Assembly: GCA_965603355.1 (NCBI GenBank)
Contig: CBFDCQ010000040.1
Location: forward strand, 1 to 28,782
From: CBFDCQ01 sp965603355
GTDB taxonomy: Bacteria; Hydrogenedentota; CAZGCA01; CBFDCQ01
DNA length: 28,782 bases
Direction: 5' to 3'
Under the pieces are notes generated by a model. That model worked only from the letters and a program-made list of their open reading frames with translations. It was not told the DNA's origin and did no database searches. Within the stretch, counting starts at the first letter, position 1, and each line of letters starts with the position of its first letter. Below, in pieces: positions 1 to 7,979 of this stretch. The position numbers and the translations under genes are program-made.

Positions 1-110
1 CGCAGCTTCCGCTACGGACGTAAGCGGGCGGCGTGCCCACGGCCGGGTTCCGGGTCAAACGCAAGGCAACTCTAATGGACCAGAGACCAAACATAATTAT
101 TGACAAATCT

Positions 111-126
111 GGCCCCCATGGGGGCC
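111..126. repeat. Perfect 16-bp palindrome
   Basis: The sequence GGCCCCCATGGGGGCC equals its own reverse complement. Part of it (GCCCCCATG) recurs at about 139-147. It lies just outside the IS-end-like motifs at 168-206. Its function is unknown; it may be a protein-binding site or part of a mobile-element boundary. Confidence 0.6.
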
Positions 127-167
127 AAACTACACCAAGCCCCCATGACACTATATACACATGGAGG

Positions 168-206
168 AGGACATTTCTAATGAGCTAACACAGAGGACAT
201 TTCTAA
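168..206 (+). repeat. IS-end-like motif, left (two copies)
   Basis: AGGACATTTCTAA occurs at 168-180 and again at 194-206, a 26-bp period. The second copy is followed by AGAGTCTTGACA. A matching pair occurs in reverse orientation at the far right end of the window (28747-28782). Tandem terminal motifs of this kind are typical of insertion-sequence ends. No transposase lies in the window, so the element type is not known. Confidence 0.5.
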
Positions 207-550
207 AGAGTCTTGACAGAGCCCGATATTCCACGCTCCGTTTTCGTGGTGTGGTACCGTATCCATACTTCGCTTCTTTCCTTATCCGTGTTTGTCCGTG
301 TAAATCCGTTGTTAATTTTCATTATTCCAAAAGAAACAGTTTCCAGAAGCTTGCCTGACCCATGCGACTAATGAACCGTACCAGCCTTCATCTTCGTCCA
401 GCCGGACAAGGAAATCGGATAATCCATTGGTCACAATTACTCTTAATCGCATCAAAAAACACTCGACAATGTGTGGCCGGATGATGCATACTTGTGGAGT
501 AAGAAATCCTTAGAACCCGTCCGATGAGAAAGGCATGGAGGACAAGTGAC

Positions 551-928
551 ATGCACAAATTGGGAACCGGTGCCGATCCTGGGGGCCTCTCATCGCAGGA
601 CGCAGCCTATTTTGGAAGAATGAACGACCCGACTGGGTCGAGCGTCCTGAAAGGTCCCTGTGGCGAGGAAATGGAGTTCTACCTCTATATTCGGGACGGT
701 ATTCTTGAAGACGTGAAATACTACACAGAAGGATGCTACAATACTTGGACATGCGCTCTGGCTGTGGCGAAACGAGCCAAGGGGAAATCGGTCATGGACG
801 CGCTTAGGATAAGTCCTGGAGATGTAATCGATTCGGTGCGAGACCTGGCCGAACAAGAGCGGCATTGCGCCATCCTCGCGGCCAGCACCTTGTATCGCGC
901 GATTGCTGAGTATCTTCTGAAGCCGTGA
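551..928 (+). CDS. NifU/IscU-like Fe-S cluster scaffold protein
   Basis: A 125-residue protein resembling the NifU N-terminal/IscU domain, which assembles [2Fe-2S] clusters before transfer to target proteins. All three cysteine positions of the family are present: GPCGEE, EGCYN and ERHCAI, followed by the usual Ala-rich C-terminal helix. The start at 551 is preferred over the in-frame ATG at 524 because GGAGGA sits 8 nt before 551. It is the only plus-strand gene in the left half and converges on the hydrolase gene with a 32-nt gap. Fe-S carrier and ferredoxin-type ATPase genes lie nearby, so a role in supplying clusters to that system is a reasonable inference. There is no C-terminal NFU or central [2Fe-2S] domain, so it is a stand-alone scaffold. 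Confidence 0.82.
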   Translation: MHKLGTGADPGGLSSQDAAYFGRMNDPTGSSVLKGPCGEEMEFYLYIRDGILEDVKYYTEGCYNTWTCALAVAKRAKGKSVMDALRISPGDVIDSVRDLAEQERHCAILAASTLYRAIAEYLLKP

Positions 929-960
929 ACATATCGTGAAGGTTAATTGTGCCCTCGCAT

Positions 961-1752
961 TTACATCCGCGTTCCGGCCACGAGTTGAACTGTAGCTCCA
1001 ACGCCCACGTTCGCGTAGTCGCTCCCGAACGATTGGCGCATCATCTGCCTCGCAACGTCGCCAGAACAGTGGCAGGGTGCCGCGACCGTGACTCCCATCG
1101 TCTTTACCTTCACAACAATCTCTATGACCTCCTTCTCTGAAAATCCCTTCATGTGAAAGCCGCCCATGATCCCGCAAACGCCTAATGGGCCCAACTCGCG
1201 TGCTGCCTCAACCACTCGCACAATTCCCGGATGAGCGCATCCCGTGAGCACGAACAGCCCGTTGGATGTGCTGATGCAGAGCGCCTGCTCTCTTATCCTC
1301 GTGCCAAGCTGTCCGGTCGTTTGAGCTCCTCTGCAGATCTCGCACGCTTTGCCGACCGAGACGACCCTGGCTCCCTGAGCACGCACTCGCCTCTTGAACC
1401 GCTCCGGAAAGAATATGGGGACGAACACCGTCACGTTGTGGTTCTCAGCCAAGAACCCGTCCAAACCTCCAGTGTGGTCACGATGATAATGTGATAGAAC
1501 AACAATGTCGATATCGGCCGGCTTCACGCCCAGCGTGTTCATATTGGATAGGAGAATCGCGCTATCTCCTCCAGTATCAAAGAGGAGCGTTCTTTCCAAA
1601 CCCTTTACGAGACAGGCAAATCCCCAGCCCGTCTTGAGTTCTTCGTCGTAAGCATAGTCGTCGTAGAGGACTGTCAAAGTAATACTGCGGTTGGTTTCAG
1701 GCTGGACGGCGACCGGGGTGCTCGTGTCAGCCGGAGAAGCCCATCGTGACAT
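961..1752 (-). CDS. Metallo-beta-lactamase-fold hydrolase
   Basis: A 263-residue cytosolic-looking protein of the metallo-beta-lactamase superfamily, closest in feel to the COG1237 group of metal-dependent hydrolases (seen near methanopterin-type and DIM genes). Visible ligands are the HYHRDH motif at about residues 88-93, a later TGCAHPG, and GGFHMKG followed by PCHCSG near the C-terminus. These fit a two-metal site. The ATG at 1752 has an AAAGG about 9 nt upstream; a TTG at 1779 is an in-frame alternative without a clear ribosome site. It is the last gene of the minus-strand run after the metal-permease genes. Substrate unknown. Confidence 0.8.
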   Translation of the reverse strand: MSRWASPADTSTPVAVQPETNRSITLTVLYDDYAYDEELKTGWGFACLVKGLERTLLFDTGGDSAILLSNMNTLGVKPADIDIVVLSHYHRDHTGGLDGFLAENHNVTVFVPIFFPERFKRRVRAQGARVVSVGKACEICRGAQTTGQLGTRIREQALCISTSNGLFVLTGCAHPGIVRVVEAARELGPLGVCGIMGGFHMKGFSEKEVIEIVVKVKTMGVTVAAPCHCSGDVARQMMRQSFGSDYANVGVGATVQLVAGTRM

Positions 1753-1811
1753 AGCGCCTAGCCTTTCAGAAACAGCCAATCTTGCACCGATACCGCTTCA
1801 CCCTCACCGGA

Positions 1812-2693
1812 TCAGGACTGGGGATAATCCAGGCTTAACCTAGGCTCAGCCGGCGCGCGACGGACCGCCCGCACTCTTGCTCGCAACAGGCTCCAAAGCC
1901 CGGCGAGGACCAGCGCCAAACCCAAGAATAGGGCAACTGCCGGGCCGACCGAGAAATCGAGATAGTAGGAGAATAATAACCCTATCACGGATGCCACTGC
2001 GCCGGATATCCATGCTATGACAAGCCGTGTTCGCCATCGCAGTGAGAAGAGCGCGGATATGGTTGCCGGAATGATCAGGAAAGCGAACGTCAAAACGACC
2101 CCTGCAATCCGCACGGCTAAGGTGATCACCGCCCCGAGTAATGCATAGAAGATCAAGTCCCACAAGACGACTCTCATCCCCTTGTTGCGCGCCCGCGCAT
2201 AGTCCTCGGATATCCTTGTGAAAGGCTTCCGGAAAAGGTAGAAACAGAGGCCGACTCCCGAGAAGGCAACAGTGCACCGCGCTACATCAGCCCATTTTGT
2301 CCAAAGGATGCTGCCGGCCAGCATCTGTTGCACGTGGATATGGCCGCCAGGTGCTACCCCCACGATGAAAAGGGTTGCAGCCGTGGCGATGGCATAGGTG
2401 ACTCCTATGACGGCTTCCAGCGGAATCTGCTCGACTCTTTTACGCACGACAGAATAGAAAGCTGCAGCTGCCAGCGTACCGCCGAACGCACATGCGTAAC
2501 TCAGTATGGAATCATCGTGCGCACCAAGAGCGATATGCGCAATTATAGCTCCAACTGCCGCAATCTGCGCCAACGCGATGTCGATAAAGATAACCTCCCG
2601 CTTGAGCACATGAATGCCCAAATATCCCAAGATGGCGATCATCGTGAGACACGCAAGCAACGGCAGGCCAAGAACCTCCATGATGTTCAACAA
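1812..2693 (-). CDS. ABC-3 family metal permease (ZnuB/MntB-like), second copy
   Basis: A 293-residue integral membrane protein with about eight hydrophobic segments, of the permease family used for Zn2+/Mn2+/Fe2+ uptake. Family features include the early GYLGIHVLKREVIFIDIALAQ region and the EAVIGVTYAIATAA segment expected to contact the ATPase. The C-terminal tail is Arg-rich and cytosolic. The start appears to be TTG (2693) with AAAGG 9 nt upstream; ATG at 2681 is possible but has no good ribosome site. It follows the first permease by 15 nt. Two permeases suggest a heterodimeric pore. Confidence 0.88.
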   Translation of the reverse strand: MLNIMEVLGLPLLACLTMIAILGYLGIHVLKREVIFIDIALAQIAAVGAIIAHIALGAHDDSILSYACAFGGTLAAAAFYSVVRKRVEQIPLEAVIGVTYAIATAATLFIVGVAPGGHIHVQQMLAGSILWTKWADVARCTVAFSGVGLCFYLFRKPFTRISEDYARARNKGMRVVLWDLIFYALLGAVITLAVRIAGVVLTFAFLIIPATISALFSLRWRTRLVIAWISGAVASVIGLLFSYYLDFSVGPAVALFLGLALVLAGLWSLLRARVRAVRRAPAEPRLSLDYPQS

Positions 2694-2708
2694 TAGTCAG
2701 TACCTTTC

Positions 2709-3530
2709 TCAGTCAACCTGGGCCTTCTGCGGAAGCAGGGCACGCACAACCACGGCGCACACGAACACGAATCCTAAAGAGAGGACAAGGCTCGGGCCAT
2801 ACGGGAGATCAAACCGGTACGAGAAACATAGCCCGCTGATACAGGCCGCGAACCCAACACCCCACCCGATCGCAACAGCCTTGCCCCACGCTTTGGTGAA
2901 CATAGCTGCCATGGCCGCAGGGATCATTAGAAACGAATATGCAAGCAGGACCCCCGCAACGGGAACGATAAGAACCGTTATAATCCCCTGCGTTGTGAAG
3001 AGAAGAAAATCCCATGACTTTTGGTTGCTGACTTCCTCCGTGTTCTCGGTCAAACCGATGAACTTCTTTCTGAATTTGTAGTGAAACAAGAGCAAGGCGA
3101 TATAGGTTGCCACAGTAACCCAGACCAACGGCCATGTCACCCACAACATTGAGCCGGAAAGCGTTTTTGTAACGTAGGCCTCGCCACCTGACAGTTTGTC
3201 TCCCAAGAGGAGCGAGGCAACCAGTGCCAGCGCGTACATAATCCCGATGATCGCTTCCCGGGGTATCAGCCGGTTCCTGGACTTGACCACTGCCAGCATA
3301 AGCGCCCCGAACAGCACAGCGACTAGCGAGATCGAATAGGATTGCACCGTGCCGTACTCGATCCCAAGACCGATTGCGACCAGTGCCCCGAAGGCGGCCA
3401 ATTGGTCCAGAACGAGATCAGAAAAAACCAGCGTTCGCCTGATTATGTGCAGTCCGATGTATGTGTGGAGAACCAACACCACCGCCAGCAACGTAATCTG
3501 AAGCGAAAAGAACCTAATAATTCCAGACAT
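2709..3530 (-). CDS. ABC-3 family metal permease (ZnuB/MntB-like), first copy
   Basis: A 273-residue multi-pass membrane protein paralogous to the next permease: TYIGLHIIRRTLVFSDLVLD and EAIIGIMYALALVAS align with the corresponding segments of its partner. It has about eight hydrophobic stretches. ATG at 3530 is chosen because GGAGG lies 5 nt upstream and the binding-protein stop codon ends one base before it, indicating translational coupling; an in-frame GTG at 3554 lies inside the upstream gene. A charged loop in the middle (FRKKFIGLTENTEE) separates two membrane halves. Together with the binding protein it forms a metal importer, likely for zinc or manganese; selectivity cannot be read from the sequence. 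Confidence 0.88.
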   Translation of the reverse strand: MSGIIRFFSLQITLLAVVLVLHTYIGLHIIRRTLVFSDLVLDQLAAFGALVAIGLGIEYGTVQSYSISLVAVLFGALMLAVVKSRNRLIPREAIIGIMYALALVASLLLGDKLSGGEAYVTKTLSGSMLWVTWPLVWVTVATYIALLLFHYKFRKKFIGLTENTEEVSNQKSWDFLLFTTQGIITVLIVPVAGVLLAYSFLMIPAAMAAMFTKAWGKAVAIGWGVGFAACISGLCFSYRFDLPYGPSLVLSLGFVFVCAVVVRALLPQKAQVD

Positions 3531-3531
3531 C

Positions 3532-4620
3532 TCAGCCTCCCGCTGGAGGTCCACTCTGATTCAGTAAACCCTTCTTCTCAGCGGCTTTCAGAAGCTGTCT
3601 AATCCATTGATCCATTAACTGGAAATAGTCTTCCACACCGGGCGCTCCGCCGACGTAAAGCGGGACGATCACCGGCTCAGCATTGACCCTTCCGGCCACA
3701 GTCCGGATCTTCTGTTCATCGAAGTAGTTTGCAGCAAGAATAATACCGATATTCCGCACGCGCATCAGTTCAACGATCTCATTGACATGCCTGGGCGAAG
3801 GCGGTATGCCAGGCTTAGGCTCTATGGTGCCAGCCTCTTCTAGACCGTAAAGGGTCACGAAATAGATCCAGTTCTTGTGGTAGGTGACAATCGGGGTCCC
3901 GTAAAGGGGCAACATATCTTTCATCCATCCGCCCAGGTAATCGACGAGCAGTTTATCTTGGAACTCCTTCTCTTCAAGAAATGGGATCAGGGTGCCCTTC
4001 TCGGCGAGAGCGCACAGTGTGTCTGCGCCGAGCATCTGGACAAGCTCTTCGCCGAACAGGCGTCTGTCAATTTCGCCCAGCAACTTGTCGAGATTCTGCT
4101 CGTAATACTGTTTCCCCTCCGGGTCGTTCTTGATGAGTCCGGTGGCCACGTTACGCGCAACGACCTTCATGTGTATCGGACTGCACGTAACATGTGGGTT
4201 ACCGTAAATGTGAACGCCACCCTCGGATCGCGATATTGCCGCCGGCTTTTCAAGGAGGGTCATACCGCGAGAAACTGCCACGTAACCGGGCTGTCCGCTC
4301 CTGACACGGTTGTTTCCTGAGGTATCTAAGACAGTATTGAGCCAGAGTTCCAAGTCGAGTCCGGTCGCAATAAGGACGTCCGCGTTCCTCATTATGTTGA
4401 CGAACGACGGTTTGGGTCGGATAAAGTGAGCGTCCTGGTCACCGCGAACGATCGACTGAACGGTAACACGGTTGCCGCCTATAGCCGCTGCTAACACGCC
4501 GTAGTCCGGTAACGTTGCCACCACTCGCAGACGCGGTTCGGTAGATTGTGCTTCAGACTCCGGCGGGTTGCACAAAGTCACCAGCAATATTGCTATTGCA
4601 GAGAAATAGGCTTTTCTCAT
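3532..4620 (-). CDS. Metal-binding periplasmic protein (ZnuA/TroA family)
   Basis: A 362-residue cluster A-I solute-binding protein. The N-terminus is a Sec signal peptide (hydrophobic residues 5-17). Likely metal ligands are His at about 65 (DAHFIRPKPS), His at about 143 (GNPHVTCSP) and His at about 248 (TYHKNW), with an acidic residue in the C-terminal lobe. It lacks the His-rich loop typical of many ZnuA proteins. The start at 4620 (MRKAYF) has AGGAG 9 nt upstream; ATG at 4629 overlaps that site. It is coupled to the permease genes and preceded by a porin gene, which fits a metal-uptake operon crossing both membranes. Confidence 0.87.
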   Translation of the reverse strand: MRKAYFSAIAILLVTLCNPPESEAQSTEPRLRVVATLPDYGVLAAAIGGNRVTVQSIVRGDQDAHFIRPKPSFVNIMRNADVLIATGLDLELWLNTVLDTSGNNRVRSGQPGYVAVSRGMTLLEKPAAISRSEGGVHIYGNPHVTCSPIHMKVVARNVATGLIKNDPEGKQYYEQNLDKLLGEIDRRLFGEELVQMLGADTLCALAEKGTLIPFLEEKEFQDKLLVDYLGGWMKDMLPLYGTPIVTYHKNWIYFVTLYGLEEAGTIEPKPGIPPSPRHVNEIVELMRVRNIGIILAANYFDEQKIRTVAGRVNAEPVIVPLYVGGAPGVEDYFQLMDQWIRQLLKAAEKKGLLNQSGPPAGG

Positions 4621-4645
4621 CGTAATCATCTCCTATAGCACTGCG

Positions 4646-6058
4646 TCAGTACCGCTCGTGCTTGTGTGGACCGGCGGAGAAGATCATCTGGAAAAAGACA
4701 ACGTCCTCCGGCTCTTGCATGCCCTCACCGTCTCCATGATTGTATTCAAGGCGGAATTTCACAAATGGGCTTTGGAACCACGTAACGTACGGGCCCACCT
4801 GCCACCGATAGGCGTCGTCGTCCTCAACCGCCAGAGGCGACAGCGAGATTTCCGAAAGGCCCGCATAATCCTTTGAGTCCGGCTTGTAGTAATCAAATCG
4901 GATGCCGACATCCCATGTCCGGGTCAGCTTTGTCTGAACATAGCTGTAAGTGCCCCAGGCATTCACGGTGTCCCTGTCCAGATCATATGGGCCCAGAATG
5001 CCGCGGTCGAGGTAGTACGCCTCGCTGCGCCACTCGAGATTGCGGTATCTCATACGCTCTGTGGGCTCCCAGCGAACGGTGAAATCGCCGCCTAGCACCC
5101 ACGTTTCAAGCCTGTCGCGCTCGGTGCGCCAGCTCCCGTCTTCTGCAAGCACCTGCCACCCATCGTTCCAGCCAACGAGACTCGTCAATCCAAGTTCCAG
5201 ATAGGTGTCCTTTGAAAGATCTCTGTAGTTCTTATAATGCATAAGCACGCTCGGCGTGTTCCGGCTGTTTTCGTCAAACAACTGCTCGTTCTGACCGTCG
5301 GTGACCTGCAAAGTGAGTTGCTGCGCGGTTTCGCGAAAAGACGGCATTGTCCAGTCAAGAGATACCCCCGTCTGGTTGAGGCCCCCGTCACCGAAGATGC
5401 TGCGCAGCGCCAAGGGGAAATCGACCTGGTCGAGCCCGTGTCTATGCCACCGATTCACCACACCGAACTGCTGACGGAACTTGCCGAGGGTCAGGTTAAC
5501 GTCCGGCAGAAGTCCGAACCGTGTCATATACGCTTCCCCGAGCTTGGAGAAACTCTCAGTGACAGGCACCGCGGATTTGAACCGGGTGTATGGGTCCAGA
5601 TATGATTCAATGTGAATCCCCAGAGTCCGGAAGTCGAAGTCCGAACGTTCCCGGGTACCTTCCTGGTCTCGATAGAGAGCAAGCATATCGCCCGTGACGC
5701 TGATTTCAGGGTTAAGTGCCTGCAGACTTAGCCCACCGGATTTAAACACTGTCTCCAAGGGTTCCTTCTCTTTCTCCTCTACCTTGGCGGCTTCAGTCTC
5801 GGCGAGACCCCGTAGGGTCGCTAGTTCATCTTCTTCCAGCACTTCCGTTGTGACCTTGTCGCGCTCCAGTTCCTCGATTCTGCGCTTCAACTCCGCAATT
5901 TCAGCAACGTGTTGCTGCTTCAACTTCTCGAACTCCTCCCTCAGCGCGGCATTCTCATCATCGTTCGCTGCGGTGCCTCCTCCTTCCGGCTCTTCGCCGA
6001 GAGACTGAGAGGTCACCATCACGACGCACAGGCCAAATATCAGCAGTACCCTTGACAT
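4646..6058 (-). CDS. Coiled-coil porin-like outer membrane protein
   Basis: A 470-residue exported protein. A signal peptide (about residues 1-22) is followed by a charged coiled coil (roughly 30-90, with runs such as EIAELKRRIEELERD) and then a long aromatic-rich region with alternating hydrophobic residues ending in a barrel. The protein ends HKHERY rather than with a terminal Phe. The coiled coil may trimerise or contact peptidoglycan, as in OprO/OprP and SLH-type porins. Start at 6058 has GAGGG 7 nt upstream, better than 6073. Its position directly before the ZnuA-like gene suggests it lets metal or a metal complex through the outer membrane. That role is inferred from context only. Confidence 0.75.
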   Translation of the reverse strand: MSRVLLIFGLCVVMVTSQSLGEEPEGGGTAANDDENAALREEFEKLKQQHVAEIAELKRRIEELERDKVTTEVLEEDELATLRGLAETEAAKVEEKEKEPLETVFKSGGLSLQALNPEISVTGDMLALYRDQEGTRERSDFDFRTLGIHIESYLDPYTRFKSAVPVTESFSKLGEAYMTRFGLLPDVNLTLGKFRQQFGVVNRWHRHGLDQVDFPLALRSIFGDGGLNQTGVSLDWTMPSFRETAQQLTLQVTDGQNEQLFDENSRNTPSVLMHYKNYRDLSKDTYLELGLTSLVGWNDGWQVLAEDGSWRTERDRLETWVLGGDFTVRWEPTERMRYRNLEWRSEAYYLDRGILGPYDLDRDTVNAWGTYSYVQTKLTRTWDVGIRFDYYKPDSKDYAGLSEISLSPLAVEDDDAYRWQVGPYVTWFQSPFVKFRLEYNHGDGEGMQEPEDVVFFQMIFSAGPHKHERY

Positions 6059-6142
6059 TAGCGTTCCCTCCATCGGCTTGGGAAAGAGTCATGAACAGAA
6101 TGAGCGCAGCGAGCAAAACTGTCGCAGTTCCATTTTGCCCTA

Positions 6143-6406
6143 TCAGTTGCCGCACGGCGGGGTATCGCAGGGCGTCTCCCTGCCGCAGCAAGGAGAGCTA
6201 GTCCCGCACCGCGACGCGCCTGACGAGCCATCGTAGTCCGTCGTATGGGAACGGCTTCCTTTGAGTATGATCCCGGCACCGGCACCGATAAGTCTCTTCA
6301 ATTCTCCGCCACATTCCGGACATTTCCTGAGCGGTTTATCGGTCATTTGCTGAAACTTCTCCAAATGGTGTCCGCATTTTGCGCATTCATACTCGTATGT
6401 CGGCAT
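6143..6406 (-). CDS. FmdB-family zinc ribbon protein
   Basis: An 87-residue protein beginning MPTYEYECAKCGH and continuing KCPECGGELKRL, the two CxxC knuckles of the FmdB putative regulatory/zinc ribbon family. The C-terminus carries a Cys-rich tail (PCCGRETPCDTPPCGN), as is frequent in this family. AGGAG lies 9 nt before the ATG. It is the last gene of the Orp-like cluster, following the DUF59 gene by 53 nt. FmdB was named for a link to formamidase/amidase regulation, but its true function is unknown; metal or cluster binding by the Cys residues is plausible. Confidence 0.85.
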   Translation of the reverse strand: MPTYEYECAKCGHHLEKFQQMTDKPLRKCPECGGELKRLIGAGAGIILKGSRSHTTDYDGSSGASRCGTSSPCCGRETPCDTPPCGN

Positions 6407-6459
6407 ACCTTAGATCTCCTTGTGTCCACCGATTCTCAGACTCACAACACGCACTACTG

Positions 6460-6738
6460 TCACTCTTGGAAGAGCGCCTCAAGCTCCGCTGCTCTCTCGA
6501 AGTTCTCGATTTTAATCGCTACACTATCGACCCCGACAACGCTTCGCACCGCCTCACTGATATCAGCCGCAAGCTTGAACGCCATAGGACACACTGGCGA
6601 TGTTGGGCGAAGGACAACCGTTACCCGTCCGCCGTCGACTTCAACTTTTCGGACAAGCCCCATACGCTCTACATCAAGACCTGCCCCCGGATCTATGACT
6701 CCTGACAGCTTCTTTCTAATCGACTGTTCCACGTTCAT
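6460..6738 (-). CDS. DUF59/MIP18-type Fe-S assembly protein
   Basis: A 92-residue protein of the MIP18 (DUF59) family, whose members (SufT, PaaD, yeast Cia2) help mature Fe-S proteins. It shows the expected fold order: an N-terminal helix, DPGAGLDVERMGLVRKVEVD, strand pairs, and the key Cys in the SPVCPMAF loop, which is where the family's reactive cysteine sits. GGAGG lies upstream of the ATG. Its presence with Mrp/ApbC, MinD-ferredoxin and NifU-like proteins is consistent with a cluster-assembly role. Confidence 0.85.
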   Translation of the reverse strand: MNVEQSIRKKLSGVIDPGAGLDVERMGLVRKVEVDGGRVTVVLRPTSPVCPMAFKLAADISEAVRSVVGVDSVAIKIENFERAAELEALFQE

Positions 6739-6848
6739 CCTACTACCTCCCCAATAGCCCGCTCTGCGGTTCGCTCACCTGCGTGAAGCAGGTCCGCAGA
6801 GTCGCCGCACAATCCATCGAACGCGGCGGCCACCGCTGCTGGACAGCC

Positions 6849-6977
6849 TTAGACCTGGAACAGAACGTCAGCCAGTTGTTCATCCCCGACCTTCACGTAG
6901 GCTGCATCACCACGGTTGGTATCGCCGAGCTCTCCTACGGGGTCTGCTGCGGTCTGAGAGCAACTCATTCCTAGCAT
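6849..6977 (-). other. Possible small ORF or frameshifted tail of the DUF4405 gene
   Basis: An ATG at 6977 opens a 42-codon frame ending at TAA (6849-6851), with balanced, acidic, protein-like composition (for example GDAAYVKVGDEQLADVLFQV). The frame stays open upstream to about 7041 (GGRLLINTTGVIAPQKV). It lies in the +1 frame relative to the DUF4405 gene, whose own C-terminus in this overlap is an Arg-rich tail that looks out of frame. Either the DUF4405 gene has suffered a frameshift near 7040 and this is its true C-terminus, or this is a separate small overlapping gene. AGAAGG just before the ATG could serve as a ribosome site. Confidence 0.4.
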
Positions 6978-7437
6978 CACCTTCTGCGGAGCGATAACCC
7001 CCGTCGTATTGATGAGAAGTCTCCCACCGTTCCTCTATCCGATGTCTGGACCCGAGTCCGCCTTCCTCCACGACAGGCGTCACGAGCACGGAAAACGACA
7101 GGAGGAATGCGCTGATTAGCACGAACACCACGGCCGCTACTGCTCGTCCTGCTTTACCGCCTATCAATTTGCAGTACATGTTGACGGTCATTCTCCAGTG
7201 AAGAACTATGTGAAGCGCGAGCAGTCCGAGAAAGACGAACCCGATCACAAGATGGATCGCGCCCCATCCGTGCCGGTCCATCCCGAGAAACAAGAGAGTC
7301 ACATTTCTACCATACTTCAATATCTTCTCCGGGCCAGGAGGCATGACATACTTGATGAGGAAACCCAAGCCTGCTATTGCAGCCATGGCGAGGAACATCA
7401 GACCGTCAATTATGAGGTTCAACTTTGACCTGTTCAT
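6907..7437 (-). CDS. DUF4405 membrane protein, cytochrome b561-like
   Basis: A 176-residue protein with three to four hydrophobic segments. The pattern LIIDGLMFLAMAAIAGLGF, then LGMDRHGWGAIHLVIGF and LALHIVLHWRM is that of DUF4405, a cytochrome-b-like family whose His residues are candidate haem ligands. ATG 7437 is favoured over 7464 because GGGAG lies 7 nt upstream. The last 45 or so residues are rich in Arg and look out of frame; see the overlapping frame at 6849-6977. DUF4405 genes often accompany MinD/DIM genes in anaerobes; an electron-transfer role at the membrane is inferred. Confidence 0.7.
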   Translation of the reverse strand: MNRSKLNLIIDGLMFLAMAAIAGLGFLIKYVMPPGPEKILKYGRNVTLLFLGMDRHGWGAIHLVIGFVFLGLLALHIVLHWRMTVNMYCKLIGGKAGRAVAAVVFVLISAFLLSFSVLVTPVVEEGGLGSRHRIEERWETSHQYDGGYRSAEGDARNELLSDRSRPRRRARRYQPW

Positions 7438-7611
7438 CGCTGTTCTCCCGTCCCCGCGGCACAAAAACCTTCATCCGGTGCGTCTGCTGAGACCTTGGTT
7501 CTCATTTGTTCCACATTTGTTCCTCTTATCGCTCTCGGGCCGGCAGTCCCGTCTTCAGCAGCCCGTAAGATGGCTGTCCAACCAGTGCTGGTTACAGCAT
7601 CAGAGCGGCTC

Positions 7612-7950
7612 TTAGTGATCGCATATGTTTGCGCCGGTCTCTAGAGTGCCTTCGAGGAACGCCTTCACGACGGTCTCCGGCTCCTGCTCATCAGCACCTA
7701 TTACAACACGAATACCGTTCTGCGCAAACAGGGTCCGCGCCCGCATACCCATTCCACCAGCTATGACCACGCTGGCGCCATGTTCATTCAACCAGCGCGG
7801 TAACACTCCCGGCTCGTGATCCGGTGCGGGTAGCGTCTCAGTGGAACCGATCTCCTTGGTCTGAGGGTCAACATCTATCAGGGCAAACTCCTCGCAATGC
7901 CCGAAGTGCAGGCTCAGTTTGCCTCGTGCCAGTGGAATTGCCACTTTCAT
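7612..7950 (-). CDS. DIM-family (NifX/NifB-like) cofactor-binding protein
   Basis: A 112-residue single-domain protein of the dinitrogenase iron-molybdenum cofactor (DIM) family, an RNase H-like fold that binds Mo- or Fe-S clusters in NifX, NafY and the orange protein. It shows the typical start MKVAIPLARGKLSLHFGH, the central SVVIAGGMGMRARTLF, and a short tail with Cys (GANICDH). AAAGGAG precedes the ATG. It lies between the DUF4405 and Mrp genes. In orange-protein operons a DIM protein is found with Mrp and MinD ATPases. Confidence 0.87.
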   Translation of the reverse strand: MKVAIPLARGKLSLHFGHCEEFALIDVDPQTKEIGSTETLPAPDHEPGVLPRWLNEHGASVVIAGGMGMRARTLFAQNGIRVVIGADEQEPETVVKAFLEGTLETGANICDH

Positions 7951-7979
7951 GTTCCATTCTCCTTTCCGTTCAGCTTTGT

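Larger units (their letters stand above)
1..550. other. Gene-poor leader with short repeats
   Basis: I see no convincing gene here. A 65-codon open frame at 161-358 has no recognisable protein and runs through repeat sequence. The stretch holds a perfect 16-bp palindrome (111-126), two copies of an IS-end-like motif (168-206), and a 10-bp-period repeat of TCCGTG/TCCGTT at 285-310. Positions 1-75 are open in one frame up to a stop and could be the tail of a gene lying to the left, but nothing in the 24 residues is diagnostic. Confidence 0.5.

Noticed and set aside
161..358. Plus-strand open frame of 65 codons
   Set aside because: It starts in IS-end-like repeats, crosses the TCCGTG repeat, and has no protein-like features.
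474..488. Sigma-54-like sequence TGGCCGGATGATGCA before the NifU-like gene
   Set aside because: GG and GC are separated by nine bases, not ten, and there is no enhancer-like site nearby.
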